DNA of 40,224 nucleotides from assembly GCA_017651465.1 (NCBI GenBank), contig JAGCCX010000055.1, positions 1 to 40,224 on the forward strand, read 5' to 3'. The translations under genes were made by a program, and so were the position numbers. The notes beneath the pieces were generated by a model. That model was given only the letters and a program-made list of their open reading frames with translations. It was not told where the DNA came from and ran no database searches. The stretch is from Bacteroidales bacterium (GTDB lineage Bacteria > Bacteroidota > Bacteroidia > Bacteroidales > UBA932). How positions within the stretch are numbered: position 1 is the stretch's first letter; the number at the start of each line of letters is the position of its first letter. Positions 16,097 through 24,063 of the stretch are shown in pieces.

Positions 16097-17310
16097 ATCT
16101 TGATACTTTCTTTTGTCCAGTTAATTTGACTATCCTCGCTCCAGGCCACAACTTTAGCCGCTGCAGGCCAGGAAGAAGGTTTACCGCCACCCAGTTTGAG
16201 ACTGTCGAGCAAGGCGCGCTCCCCGCTGATAAGCCACACCCCTTTGCGCACGCAGCAGCTGTCGGCGGCATTGAATAGCGAACCGTACAGCGCACGCGCA
16301 AACCCCTTGTAGGGATTGGTCTGAACGCCGTCGGAAGATGAACTCTTGGCGGTACGTATCATATTCAGCGTGCCGCCGGGCATCATCACGCACGAAACTT
16401 CCTTGACGCCGAGCTCCTTCTCCCAGTTGAGAGGATCTTTACCGGCAGCTTTCTTGAGGCCGGCGAGGCGCTTCTGGTATGATTCAAGCTCGATGCAGGC
16501 ATCAAGCCAGCCCTCATAAGCCTTGCGCCACTCCTTCAAATCAGCCAGGGGCATATCCACCACGGCTACGGCACCCTCGGGGAAGGAGGCCGCAAACTTG
16601 GAAGGAGCCTCGGTGAGCGAAGAAACGAAGTTGGTGAAATATCTGTCCGACTCCGGGCATACGGGCCACAAGCGGCCACCCGACAGCACGGTCCATTCTG
16701 CTGCCTCACGCACGAACGAGGCCACGGTTTTGGCGCTCAGAGGGCCGAAGCCCACGCTCTGCAGACGGTTGGCCCCGCGATTGCGGAGAACTATTGCATC
16801 CGAGCCCGTAAGCACGTCCAGCACCAGGGGGAAATCGGGAGCGTCGAGGATGGAAGATTCCGACGCCACGTGCCTCCCTACAATGGTGATAACCGTCGAA
16901 GACTCGCTGAGCAGTAGAGCGTTATGTGTATCCAATTCCAGAAGAGCCGCTCCCAGCTTGAGCGTATCCGCCAAGGCAAGGATGGAGCGCACGTTCTCGA
17001 GCGTATCGGCGCCGACCTTGCCGGCCTCTATTATCAGCAGCGGGCAGATGGAACCTATATCGCAGAGGGCGATGGCTGCGCGGCTTCGCAGAAGCATGCC
17101 ATAATCCAGAGAGCGGAGAGCGGACAAGGAGTCAACCATCTGGTCCATTCCGTGGTCCAGACGGCCGAAAAGCCCGATGCACAAAGCATCGGAAGGGACT
17201 GCCTTCAGTAACTCCGGAGCCTCTTGGGAGACGCTTGCGGCGCCTTCCGCACAAGAGTGCAAGCCCGCACAAGAAAGGGCTATCAACAGAATTAGTACAC
17301 ACCTACGCAT
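16078..17310 (-). CDS. Unknown lipoprotein
   Basis: 410 residues from ATG 17308-17310 (MRRCVLILLIALSCAGLHSCAE). The hydrophobic stretch and the LHSC lipobox make it a lipoprotein anchored by Cys20. The mature part (repeated ALL/SLK hydrophobic segments, LPLADLKEWRKAYEGWLDACIELESYQKRL helix near 265-295) matches no domain I can name; it resembles the large, poorly characterised Bacteroidales lipoproteins that begin with a 'VP.DAL.I...' segment. A -7 box (17317-17324) is only 6 nt before the ATG. It overlaps the synthetase gene, so it heads the four-gene operon. Function unknown. Confidence 0.75.
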   Translation of the reverse strand: MRRCVLILLIALSCAGLHSCAEGAASVSQEAPELLKAVPSDALCIGLFGRLDHGMDQMVDSLSALRSLDYGMLLRSRAAIALCDIGSICPLLIIEAGKVGADTLENVRSILALADTLKLGAALLELDTHNALLLSESSTVITIVGRHVASESSILDAPDFPLVLDVLTGSDAIVLRNRGANRLQSVGFGPLSAKTVASFVREAAEWTVLSGGRLWPVCPESDRYFTNFVSSLTEAPSKFAASFPEGAVAVVDMPLADLKEWRKAYEGWLDACIELESYQKRLAGLKKAAGKDPLNWEKELGVKEVSCVMMPGGTLNMIRTAKSSSSDGVQTNPYKGFARALYGSLFNAADSCCVRKGVWLISGERALLDSLKLGGGKPSSWPAAAKVVAWSEDSQINWTKESIKIWYSNR

Positions 17311-17316
17311 ATTATG

Positions 17317-17324
17317 CAAAATTA
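17317..17324 (-). promoter_or_regulatory. -7 box for the lipoprotein operon (TAATTTTG)
   Basis: Matches TAnnTTTG, 6 nt before the ATG at 17310, so the transcript would have essentially no leader. Confidence 0.5.
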
Positions 17325-17351
17325 GCATTTTTTTCCAATTAAAATAATGCT

Positions 17352-17359
17352 TACCTTTG
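17352..17359 (+). promoter_or_regulatory. -7 box for the patatin gene (TACCTTTG)
   Basis: Perfect TAnnTTTG, 19 nt before the ATG at 17379, with a T-rich -33 region (17328-17334) 17-20 bp upstream. Confidence 0.55.
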
Positions 17360-17378
17360 GTTTTAAATCCACCGACCA

Positions 17379-19814
17379 ATGAAAAGATTTCTCACTTCCC
17401 TGCTCCTTACCTGCGTCGTTTGCATAGGCACGCAGGCCCAGATACTCCCCAGTGCAGCTCCCGCAGCCGATTCGCTCGCATTTGCCACAGTCCGCGCCCG
17501 TATGGACTCCATACGCCAGTACCGTCCCACGGTGGCCCTCGTGCTTGCCGGAGGAGGCGCGCGCGGCCTGGCACACCTCGGAGTAATAAGGCTAATCGAG
17601 GAGCTCGGCATACCTGTGGACATTGTCACCGGCACCAGTATGGGCGGCCTCGTGGGCGGCTTGTATGCCCTGGGATACAATCATCAGGAGCTGGACTCGC
17701 TGGTCCGCGACATCGACTGGCCGATTATGATGTCGGACAACGTCCCCAATTCATACCTGTCCTACCGTCTCAAGAAATACCGTAACCGCTTCATTATCAG
17801 AATTCCTTTCCACTACGACGACGAAGACCTGGCGTACCGTCTGGACAGGGAAAGAATTGCCGAGAAGATGGCAGCCGAGTCCGGTCACGACAGCGCCGAT
17901 ATGCTCCAGGAGTCGATGGGGCGTATGGGAATAGGAATGCCCGACGGATACTTGTACGGCCTCAACGTAAGGGATATGCTGAGTTCGGTGAGCGTAGGAT
18001 ACCAGGACAGCCTGAGTTTTTCGGAGCTCCCCATCGCATACGCCTGCGTGGCCACCGACCTGGCTGCAATGAGGCCGAAGTACTGGACTTCCGGCAGCCT
18101 TCCCGACGCGATGCGCTCCACAATGGCCATCCCCTTCTACTTCAGGGCGGTGCGCAAAGACGGCGAGATACTTCTGGACGGCGGAATGCGGAACAACTTC
18201 CCCGTTGACATCGCCCGCCAGATGGGAGCCGACATAATCATCGGCTCCGAGATGTCCAACAGCTTGAAAGCCAACGAGCTGAACTCCCCTATGGACTTCA
18301 TCCAACAAACCATTTCGCTCCTTGGAACCACCACGCTGAGCGAGACGGCCAAAATGTCGAATCTCGACGTCCACCATACTTTGGAGGGATATACGATGCT
18401 CTCTTTTGACGAGAAGAGCGTCACGGACATTATGAATCAGGGCTACCAGAACGCCCTGCAGCACAAGGAGGAGTTCGAGGCGCTGGCCGCTGTGTTTGAG
18501 GGCAAGCCACTTTACCCGCTTACCCGCTCCGCAACTGCGGTCAACCTGGCCCAGGCCAAGGTTAAAGTCGATTCGGTACGCTTCCTGGGAGTTTATAAGA
18601 ACGAGCCCAATATATTCCTCCGCAAGCGTGACTATCCCAAGGATGGAATGTACGGCAAGGCCGATGTGGCGAGAATGCTTAACAAGATATACGGAACCAA
18701 CGCTTTCGAGGCCATCACTTACCACTTCGAGGGGCGGCAGGAGCCGTACAATCTGGTTTTCGACTGCCAGAGAGGCCAGGTAAACGACTTCGCTATGGGC
18801 ATACGGGCCGATACCGACGAGACTGTGGCGGCTCTCCTGCATCTCGGCCTAGGAACTCGCCGTTTGGGCGGTCCCAGATTCGCCACCGACCTAAAACTCG
18901 GAACCAACCCCTCGCTCTCGGCCGATTTTTCATACAAATCAAGGTACGGACTCCCCACGATAGGGCTTGTTGCCCGTACCAATATTATGAATACGTCTTG
19001 CGGCACCCGCCAGGAGGTTTTTGACATTATCTGGAACAACGGGCTGGACTTCTACATAGAGGACTCCCATATGACGTACGGGGCTATGCGGATGGGAGTT
19101 TCGGCCGAAATGGCTCCTTATGAGCATTATCTTTCCGACGACTTGTTCTGGTCTGGCTGGGACTGGAAGAGCTACTGGCTGTCGGCCTTTGCCTCCCTGA
19201 AAGTCGATACCTTCAACGACGAGTATTTCCCCGACAAAGGTGTGCGCTTCTCTCTGGATGGCCGGTACGTATTCAAAGGATACTGTATTGATCTCGACCC
19301 GAGACTTTATCCCGAGGACACCGGTGAAATCACCACCGAAGACGGTACGGTACCCAATTACCTTGTAACTTCGGCCAGTCTCGAAGCGGCATTTACGCCC
19401 TGGCAGAACTTTACTATCCTGCCCAGCGTACACGCCGGTTATTATTCGGTCGATGACTATTCTCTTATGAATCCCCGCCACACCCTCACCGTGGGAGGAT
19501 ATATGGCAAAACGCTATACCGAGCATCAACTTCCTTTCTTCGGTTTGGTCAGGGGATTCCAGTTCGCGGCGCCCTACTGCTTTGTGGGCCAGATGGACTT
19601 GAGATATCGCATTGCCCGAAAGAATTACGCAACCATCAGAGGTGGCTTTGTGGTACGCGACTACGAATTGAGCAATCTGTTTACCTTCTTCCCTTCCTGG
19701 GGTTTCGGCGCCGAGCTGTCACGTCAGACCATAGTCGGCCCGCTCAGAATAGCCGCGCAGTGGACCACCCTGATAGGCTTCAACTTCTACGCCTCCATCG
19801 GTATGGACTTCTAG
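17379..19814 (+). CDS. Patatin-like phospholipase with outer-membrane beta-barrel domain
   Basis: 811 residues. Signal peptide (1-20, cut after TQA), then a patatin phospholipase domain with GGGARG oxyanion hole (58-63), nucleophile GTSMG (Ser87), and catalytic Asp in LLDGGMRNNFP (about 267). Residues about 380-470 look like a POTRA/linker region (AKVKVDSVRFLGV). Residues about 470-811 alternate hydrophobic/polar with many aromatic-ended strands and a terminal FYASIGMDF strand, as in BamA/Omp85-type barrels. The architecture matches type Vd (PlpD-like) patatin-barrel proteins, which hydrolyse lipids at the outer membrane. Its TAG stop overlaps the convergent gene's stop via CTAG (19811-19814). 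Confidence 0.9.
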   Translation: MKRFLTSLLLTCVVCIGTQAQILPSAAPAADSLAFATVRARMDSIRQYRPTVALVLAGGGARGLAHLGVIRLIEELGIPVDIVTGTSMGGLVGGLYALGYNHQELDSLVRDIDWPIMMSDNVPNSYLSYRLKKYRNRFIIRIPFHYDDEDLAYRLDRERIAEKMAAESGHDSADMLQESMGRMGIGMPDGYLYGLNVRDMLSSVSVGYQDSLSFSELPIAYACVATDLAAMRPKYWTSGSLPDAMRSTMAIPFYFRAVRKDGEILLDGGMRNNFPVDIARQMGADIIIGSEMSNSLKANELNSPMDFIQQTISLLGTTTLSETAKMSNLDVHHTLEGYTMLSFDEKSVTDIMNQGYQNALQHKEEFEALAAVFEGKPLYPLTRSATAVNLAQAKVKVDSVRFLGVYKNEPNIFLRKRDYPKDGMYGKADVARMLNKIYGTNAFEAITYHFEGRQEPYNLVFDCQRGQVNDFAMGIRADTDETVAALLHLGLGTRRLGGPRFATDLKLGTNPSLSADFSYKSRYGLPTIGLVARTNIMNTSCGTRQEVFDIIWNNGLDFYIEDSHMTYGAMRMGVSAEMAPYEHYLSDDLFWSGWDWKSYWLSAFASLKVDTFNDEYFPDKGVRFSLDGRYVFKGYCIDLDPRLYPEDTGEITTEDGTVPNYLVTSASLEAAFTPWQNFTILPSVHAGYYSVDDYSLMNPRHTLTVGGYMAKRYTEHQLPFFGLVRGFQFAAPYCFVGQMDLRYRIARKNYATIRGGFVVRDYELSNLFTFFPSWGFGAELSRQTIVGPLRIAAQWTTLIGFNFYASIGMDF

Positions 19815-21019
19815 AGCCCCGCGGGGGGAATGCCCCTCTTGCTCATTTCTGTAGAAAACGCCGCGGCATTATGCACATCGAACTTCGCATAAAGCCGTTT
19901 GCGGTACCAGAGCACCGTGTTCACGCCCAGGTGCACCGCATTGGCAATCTGCTTGGTGCTCTTACCTTCCACTATAAGCCGGGCTATCGCTTTTTCCTGC
20001 TCATTCAGCACCGGTTTTGCATCCTTCTGCGCAGGCCGCAGCTCTTGGATGGTCTCATCCAGCACGGCGGAAGTCTCTGAGAGTTCCTGCTTGGTGAGCC
20101 GCAGGCGCCGGACCAGAAGGGTTCCGCCGATCGAGAGAAGAAGGACCAGGAAAGCGGCAATGCCAAGCATACGGGCGTTCCGGTAGAGTTCCTCGTGCGC
20201 GGCGTTCATAATGGCCAGGGTGTCCGCCCGGCCTTCCGCTTCTTCGCGGGGATGGTTGCCGAAGTACTCATCGGCCTGGGTGAGATACTCCAGCGCCTTG
20301 GCGGTTTTGCCGGATTCCTGGTACCAGCGGCCCAACCCGTAGAGCGCGTGGGCGATGATAAGAGAATCTCCGGACTGACGGGCATATTGGAGCCCCAGTT
20401 CGTACTCCGGTTTGGCCTTCTTGAGCTCGCCGGCATCGGTATATACCTCACCGATGTTCCGGTGCAGAGTGGAGCAATCTTCCCACCATTCCCATTTCTC
20501 AAAGACCTCACCGGCTTTGGCGTAGTAGTGAGCGAACAGCTCCAGCGAATCCTGGACGGCGTAGAAATTGCCGAGGGTGCCCCATAGCCGCGATTGCATC
20601 GCTTCCAGATCGTGTTTGTCAGGATTGTCCCAACTTGCCTCCATCTTGGCCAGCGCATCGGAGGCCTGGGTATAATAGAATCGGGCGCTGTCCAACTGCT
20701 CTTTGGCCCAAAAAATCTGACCAATCAGGATGGAATTCCTGTAGATGGATTTGCTGTCACCGGAGAAACCGGCAGTCTGGATGGCCCGCTGCGCATAATA
20801 GATGGTACGCGGACTATCCACCTGAAGGTAGCCGTAGGCGATGTCATAGCAAGTCTGGCAATAAGCATCCTGCTGCTCACGAGGCGCTGCTTTCAGAGCT
20901 TCGGGCGTCCAGTGGCTGATGCTGCGCTCCAGGGAGTCCAGATCACGGCCCCGATGGTCCCTGTAACCCCAGGCGGCCACGGGGAGCAGCATCAGTGCAA
21001 GCAGAAGAATCCTTTTCAT
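19811..21019 (-). CDS. Membrane-anchored TPR sensor with C-terminal LuxR-type HTH
   Basis: 402 residues from ATG 21017-21019 (MKRILLLALMLLPVAAWG); the longer open frame upstream includes the -7 box and is not used. Signal peptide, then about six TPR-like helical repeats in the periplasm (about 55-290), one TM (about 302-322, LGIAAFLVLLLSIGGTLLV), a short cytoplasmic coiled coil, and a GerE/LuxR HTH (about 345-392, with KSTKQIANAVHLGVN and LWYRKRLYAKF). It looks like a one-protein signal transducer that binds something outside and DNA inside. A TATCTTTGCAAG sequence is immediately before the ATG. The nearest downstream-regulated gene is probably the lipoprotein upstream. Inferred role. Confidence 0.75.
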   Translation of the reverse strand: MKRILLLALMLLPVAAWGYRDHRGRDLDSLERSISHWTPEALKAAPREQQDAYCQTCYDIAYGYLQVDSPRTIYYAQRAIQTAGFSGDSKSIYRNSILIGQIFWAKEQLDSARFYYTQASDALAKMEASWDNPDKHDLEAMQSRLWGTLGNFYAVQDSLELFAHYYAKAGEVFEKWEWWEDCSTLHRNIGEVYTDAGELKKAKPEYELGLQYARQSGDSLIIAHALYGLGRWYQESGKTAKALEYLTQADEYFGNHPREEAEGRADTLAIMNAAHEELYRNARMLGIAAFLVLLLSIGGTLLVRRLRLTKQELSETSAVLDETIQELRPAQKDAKPVLNEQEKAIARLIVEGKSTKQIANAVHLGVNTVLWYRKRLYAKFDVHNAAAFSTEMSKRGIPPAGL

Positions 21020-21024
21020 ACTTG

Positions 21025-21032
21025 CAAAGATA
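21025..21032 (-). promoter_or_regulatory. -7 box for the TPR-LuxR gene (TATCTTTG)
   Basis: Perfect TAnnTTTG ending 5 nt before the ATG at 21019, giving a leaderless or near-leaderless mRNA. The same TATCTTTGCAAG sequence precedes the propeller-AraC regulator at 32170. Confidence 0.55.
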
Positions 21033-21047
21033 ATCATTCTTTGATGA

Positions 21048-21764
21048 TTACTTTTTGACAGCACGGATAGGAAGACCGTTATACCGATATTCCATGCCAA
21101 CCGTCTTAGCCTTGACATCATACCTTCTGCCGTACTGCTCCACATAGACGATTTCCTCACCACCCAGGAAATTCGTTCCCTTCTGGGAATACAACTGGTT
21201 GGTCCAGTAGGAAGTCGTCTTCTCGCCGCGCAGTTTCTCGCCCTGCTTGGAGCCACCGTAGGGGATGCAGATGCTATTGCCATTGGGGCCGACCAGCTGG
21301 ATTCCCTGCTCCCAATACTTGATTTCGCACTTGTCCATCAGTTCCTGGGCTTCCTCCGGGGTGGGCATACGCCAACCGTCGCCGAGAATAGCCGTTGCAG
21401 CGTCATCTTCAGGGAGAAGAGCGGCCTGATTATCGGCCTTTGCCACATCTGCATCCACGAGGGCATCTGCCTTGAATGCATACTTGATCCAGTTCCCGTT
21501 TGCATCGCGGTGCTTGTAGTTGCCCGCAAGGTAGCTTACCTTCGGCTGGACTTCACCCCAGGCGAAATAATCACCGATTTCCCACTCGGACTTGGCGCCA
21601 ACGTTGCAGGAGGCCCACTTGACGCTCAGGCCCAGGTCTACGGCTTCGACGGGAGCCTTTTTTCCGGAGTTGTTATCGTCACTTGTTTTGTTACCGGAAT
21701 TGTTGCCACAGGCAACCATCGACAGAAGAGTCGCGCAAAGGAATAGTACGGTAAATTTTTTCAT
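21048..21764 (-). CDS. Lipoprotein with Fib_succ_major-type domain
   Basis: 238 residues. Lipoprotein signal with LSMVAC lipobox (Cys19) and a Ser/Asn/Asp-rich linker (20-38), then a Fib_succ_major-like domain: VDLGLSVKWASCNVGA (about 44-59), YFAWGEVQPK (about 68), GWRMPTPEEAQELMDKC (about 129) and a terminal GLPIRAVKK. The family is abundant in Bacteroidales and Fibrobacter surface lipoproteins, likely polysaccharide- or host-surface-associated, but without a known activity. It is in a minus-strand operon: a small LuxR gene 29 nt upstream and the TPR-LuxR gene 28 nt downstream. Confidence 0.7.
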   Translation of the reverse strand: MKKFTVLFLCATLLSMVACGNNSGNKTSDDNNSGKKAPVEAVDLGLSVKWASCNVGAKSEWEIGDYFAWGEVQPKVSYLAGNYKHRDANGNWIKYAFKADALVDADVAKADNQAALLPEDDAATAILGDGWRMPTPEEAQELMDKCEIKYWEQGIQLVGPNGNSICIPYGGSKQGEKLRGEKTTSYWTNQLYSQKGTNFLGGEEIVYVEQYGRRYDVKAKTVGMEYRYNGLPIRAVKK

Positions 21765-21793
21765 AATGTCGAATTTTTAATGATATCGTTTTG

Positions 21794-22021
21794 CTACAAG
21801 ATTTTCTGCTCTATGGCCTTATAGAGAAGCTCTGCCATATTATGGACCTTGAACTTATTGTGAAGCCGCTTCCGGTACCACATAATTGTGGGCGGTTTGA
21901 GTCCGAGGGATTCGGCTATTCTGTTAGTGGATTGTCCGGCAGCAATGAGTCGCAGGATGGCGATTTCCTGGGACGTCAGAGAGATTTGGGTAGTGGCTTC
22001 GTCGTGTTCCATAAGGCGCAT
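21794..22021 (-). CDS. Stand-alone LuxR-type HTH protein
   Basis: 75 residues, almost entirely a GerE/LuxR HTH (about 16-70: LTSQEIAILRLIAAGQST then RIAESLGLKPPTIMWYRKRL). No receiver domain, so it may be constitutive, be a truncated response regulator, or compete with other HTHs. Its HTH closely resembles the C-terminal HTH of the membrane TPR regulator (MWYRKRLHNKFKVHN versus LWYRKRLYAKFDVHN). It is 29 nt upstream of the lipoprotein gene and transcribed with it. ATG 22010-22012 is an alternative start. Confidence 0.75.
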   Translation of the reverse strand: MRLMEHDEATTQISLTSQEIAILRLIAAGQSTNRIAESLGLKPPTIMWYRKRLHNKFKVHNMAELLYKAIEQKIL

Positions 22022-22153
22022 GTTTAAAAACCACTACAAAAATATACAAAAAAATATCGAAAAACACCACACGTTTATGTGGAAATGCCTCTAAACTGGC
22101 TGAAAATCACAAAATATGGGACATCGAGAATCATTACTAAGGTTTGCAACGAG

Positions 22154-22478
22154 ATGATAAACCGTGTCCCGGATGAGGTGTTTCGCTTAGTTAATCATTC
22201 TACACGTATTCTTGGGGCAAAACAATGGGAAAATACGACTCGCAAGGCTTAGGCGCAACTTGTCGCTGGAGCAGGTTGCAGAGCGGGCACAGTGCTCAAT
22301 TCCCACCCTTACGAAGGTAGAAAAGGGCGTTGCTACCGTAGCTATAGGTACATACCTTCGAGTGTTATATGTTCTTGGACTCAACCAAGATATTCTTCTG
22401 ATTGCCAAAGATGACCCTCTTGGCCGCTCTTTACAGGACATTAACCTCCCGCATCGCGAACGTGCGAGCAAGAAATAA
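22154..22478 (+). pseudogene. HipB-like XRE antitoxin, frameshifted
   Basis: An ATG at 22154 opens a frame reading MINRVPDEV...HSTRILG, then falls out of frame at a GGGG run (22214-22217). Removing one G joins it to QNNGKIRLARLRR and a complete XRE HTH (about residues 22-80, with EQVAERAQ and TLTKVEKG) ending DDPLGRSLQDINL, the usual HipB tail of this family. The downstream frame alone (22212-22478) has only a TTG start. The result would be a 107-residue HipB antitoxin. It directly precedes the hipA remnant. A sequencing error cannot be excluded; otherwise the antitoxin is inactivated. Confidence 0.65.
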
Positions 22479-22482
22479 GTTT

Positions 22483-23097
22483 ATGAAAAAACTGCTGGTA
22501 TATGCCGATTTTCATTTCATCCCGGCCACAGAATTGTTGGGCACGCTCACTTATGACCGGGTTCGCGGAAATGAAGTCTTCTCTTTCAGTTATAACCCAC
22601 ATTGGCTGAATCAATATGGACATATTCGCCTGGGTGGAGACCTGGGCACTTTTCCGGGTCTTCAATATGCGCCGTCTAATTCCATTTTTGGGTGTTTCGC
22701 AGATTTGATAATACAGCATTGCCCTGACACCGAGAAGCAACTGGAACAGTTATTTAGAAGAGTCGCATTCAATATTTGCGTAGGTAACGCGGATGATCAT
22801 TTTCGGAATCACGGTTTTCTGCTCACCTCCAAAGGCTGGATTCTGTCCCCAGCTTATGATATGAATCCCAGTTTGAGCAAAGACCAATGCCTGATGATCT
22901 CGGAAACCACAAATGAAGCGAGCCTCACGGCACTATCCGAGGCTAGCGATGCATATTTCCTTCCTAAAGAACGAGCCCTTGCAATTATTGCAGAAGTTCG
23001 CCGTGGCGTTTCCCGCTGGACTTCCCTGGCAAAGCGCTTGCATATGAGTGCAACAGAAGTTAAATTCTTTGAAGGCAGGCTCAACCTGTTTTTATAA
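22483..23097 (+). pseudogene. HipA-like kinase with large internal deletion
   Basis: 204 residues against about 410-430 for the family. The N-terminal part is normal (GTLTYDRVRGNEVFSF, then GGDLGTFPGLQYAP...FGCFAD), but it jumps near 22705-22720 straight to the C-terminal lobe: RRVAFNICVGNADDHFRNHG (catalytic Asp region) and SPAYDMNPSLS. About 200 residues holding most of the kinase N-lobe and the ATP-binding loop are missing. The gene stays in frame, so a shortened protein might be made, but it cannot be a normal HipA toxin kinase. It is 4 nt after the broken hipB. Confidence 0.75.
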
Positions 23098-23101
23098 ACA
23101 A

Positions 23102-23127
23102 AAAGCACTGGCGACTGCCAGTGCTTT
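23102..23127. terminator. Hairpin terminator between the hipA remnant and the RNA locus
   Basis: AAAGCACTGGC (23102-23112) pairs with GCCAGTGCTTT (23117-23127) around GACT. T residues follow on both strands, with the better run on the minus strand, so it may end both the hipA transcript and any transcript coming leftward from 23.5 kb. Confidence 0.65.
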
Positions 23128-23239
23128 CGTAGCCTATGATGTACTGTTGTCGAACAAATTCTTGAAAGACCTCGACCGGCTATGGGCGATGCGACCTTGG
23201 ATTCCAGACCCCACGGACCCGACAACGTGGAAATAAAAA

Positions 23240-23501
23240 AACCGAGGGGATAGAGGGAGTGCGCCTTTCGGCTAGAGCCTTCGCTCACATACTGTCAGTA
23301 CCCTAATACCTACGGTAGTGGCTCCGAACTCTCTCAATCTTGCCATTTCGGGAACGACGATACGCCCTTACTCTGACAAATCTCACAACATCCACCCTAA
23401 TGGAGGTGAGAACAAACTGGCAATAAGTTCTTCTTTTCATAAAGGGAATAATAGTGGGTGAAAGAACTATTGGCTCCTTGCTTCAGTACCTCCCCTCGGT
23501 T
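23240..23501 (-). other. Possible long-range folded transcript segment in a gene-poor 775-bp stretch
   Basis: AACCGAGGGGA (23240-23250 plus strand) and TCCCCTCGGTT (23491-23501) are exact 11-bp reverse complements 240 nt apart. On the minus strand the downstream arm is followed by a T-rich run (23233-23240), so a transcript from the promoter at 23581-23611 could close on itself and stop there. Inside are small hairpins (GAGC-GAAG-GCTC, GCC-GAAA-GGC) and a 45-codon ORF. The 23098-23872 stretch has no gene larger than this; the rest shows only a weak 11-bp direct repeat (23689-23699, 23717-23727). Confidence 0.35.
23303..23440 (-). CDS. Small highly basic ORF
   Basis: 45 residues from ATG 23438-23440. 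The C-terminal half is rich in Arg, Tyr and Ser (RAYRRSRNGKIERVRSHY), a pattern seen in small phage and mobile-element proteins of Bacteroidota but not one I can assign to a function. It lies downstream of a consensus promoter and after an intrinsic terminator, so its expression would need read-through. No Shine-Dalgarno sequence. It could be a real small protein or a chance frame inside a structured RNA. Confidence 0.35.
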   Translation of the reverse strand: MKRRTYCQFVLTSIRVDVVRFVRVRAYRRSRNGKIERVRSHYRRY

Positions 23502-23511
23502 AAGGTTCTTA

Positions 23512-23574
23512 AAAAAAACAGACATCCACTTAGGGATGGATGCCTGCGGTAGTGTTCCCACTACTCCCTTTATT
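23512..23574 (-). ncRNA. Candidate small RNA or transcript leader with terminator
   Basis: Starting about 7 nt after the -7 box at 23581-23588, the minus-strand RNA has a GTAGTG/CACTAC hairpin (23549-23564) and then a terminator hairpin (23519-23546, 10 pairs with one wobble) followed by eight T residues (23511-23518). The product would be a roughly 60-nt RNA. No rRNA, tRNA, tmRNA, SRP or RNase P signature fits. It may be an independent sRNA or an attenuator for the ORF at 23303-23440. Confidence 0.5.
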
Positions 23575-23580
23575 TGTATG

Positions 23581-23611
23581 CAAAGTTAGCAATAAAAATG
23601 TTCCCTCCAAA
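23581..23611 (-). promoter_or_regulatory. Consensus Bacteroidota promoter of the 23.5-kb RNA locus
   Basis: TTTG (23608-23611), a 19-bp spacer and TAACTTTG (23581-23588) on the minus strand: an exact TTTG-N19-TAnnTTTG match. No protein start follows for more than 130 nt. Confidence 0.75.
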
Positions 23612-23872
23612 TGTTTTTTATTCCACCCTATCTTCACAACGATTCAATTTGCAATTTCCGACCAAGATACCCCCGTACAGATGTCGCTTTTAATTAGTAC
23701 ACTCCTCGATTCTGGCTTTAATTAGTAAATTCAGAAGGCATATTATCTGTTGGATACAATAGATGTGACCAAGAAATCCAACACCAAAAGATTGTACTAC
23801 ACTTTCTTGACTTTCTGGGCTTTCCCCACTATTTATGAAAAGGAGCAGGTATAATTAGCGCCTGTTATTATT

Positions 23873-24058
23873 ATGACAAATCAACCCTACAAAAGACAGT
23901 ACCGTCAACTAGACGATGAAACCAAGCAGAAAATAAGTGCCAGCAGCCGTAACAAGCCTAAGTCGGAGGAGCACAAGGAACATATCCGACAAGGAATGCT
24001 GCAATACTGGGAGACGGTCCCTGACCGCCCCGAGAATAACGATGAGTTTTACCTGTAA
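23873..24058 (+). CDS. Small NUMOD3-like DNA-binding protein
   Basis: 61 residues. Residues about 16-45 (ETKQKISASSRNKPKSEEHK followed by EHIRQGM) match the NUMOD3 pattern, a short DNA-binding module usually found in HNH or GIY-YIG homing endonucleases, here without any nuclease domain. The six-nt gap to the next gene suggests one transcript. It may bind the element's DNA, for example near an origin, or be a relic of an endonuclease. Function is not established. Confidence 0.6.
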   Translation: MTNQPYKRQYRQLDDETKQKISASSRNKPKSEEHKEHIRQGMLQYWETVPDRPENNDEFYL

Positions 24059-24063
24059 TCTGA

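Noticed and set aside
23048-23236. Plus-strand ORF after hipA
   Set aside because: Overlaps hipA and runs through the terminator hairpin; the translation matches no family and was kept only as gene-poor sequence.
22854-23288. 144-codon minus-strand ORF across the hipA end
   Set aside because: Antisense to hipA and crosses a terminator; no domain resemblance.
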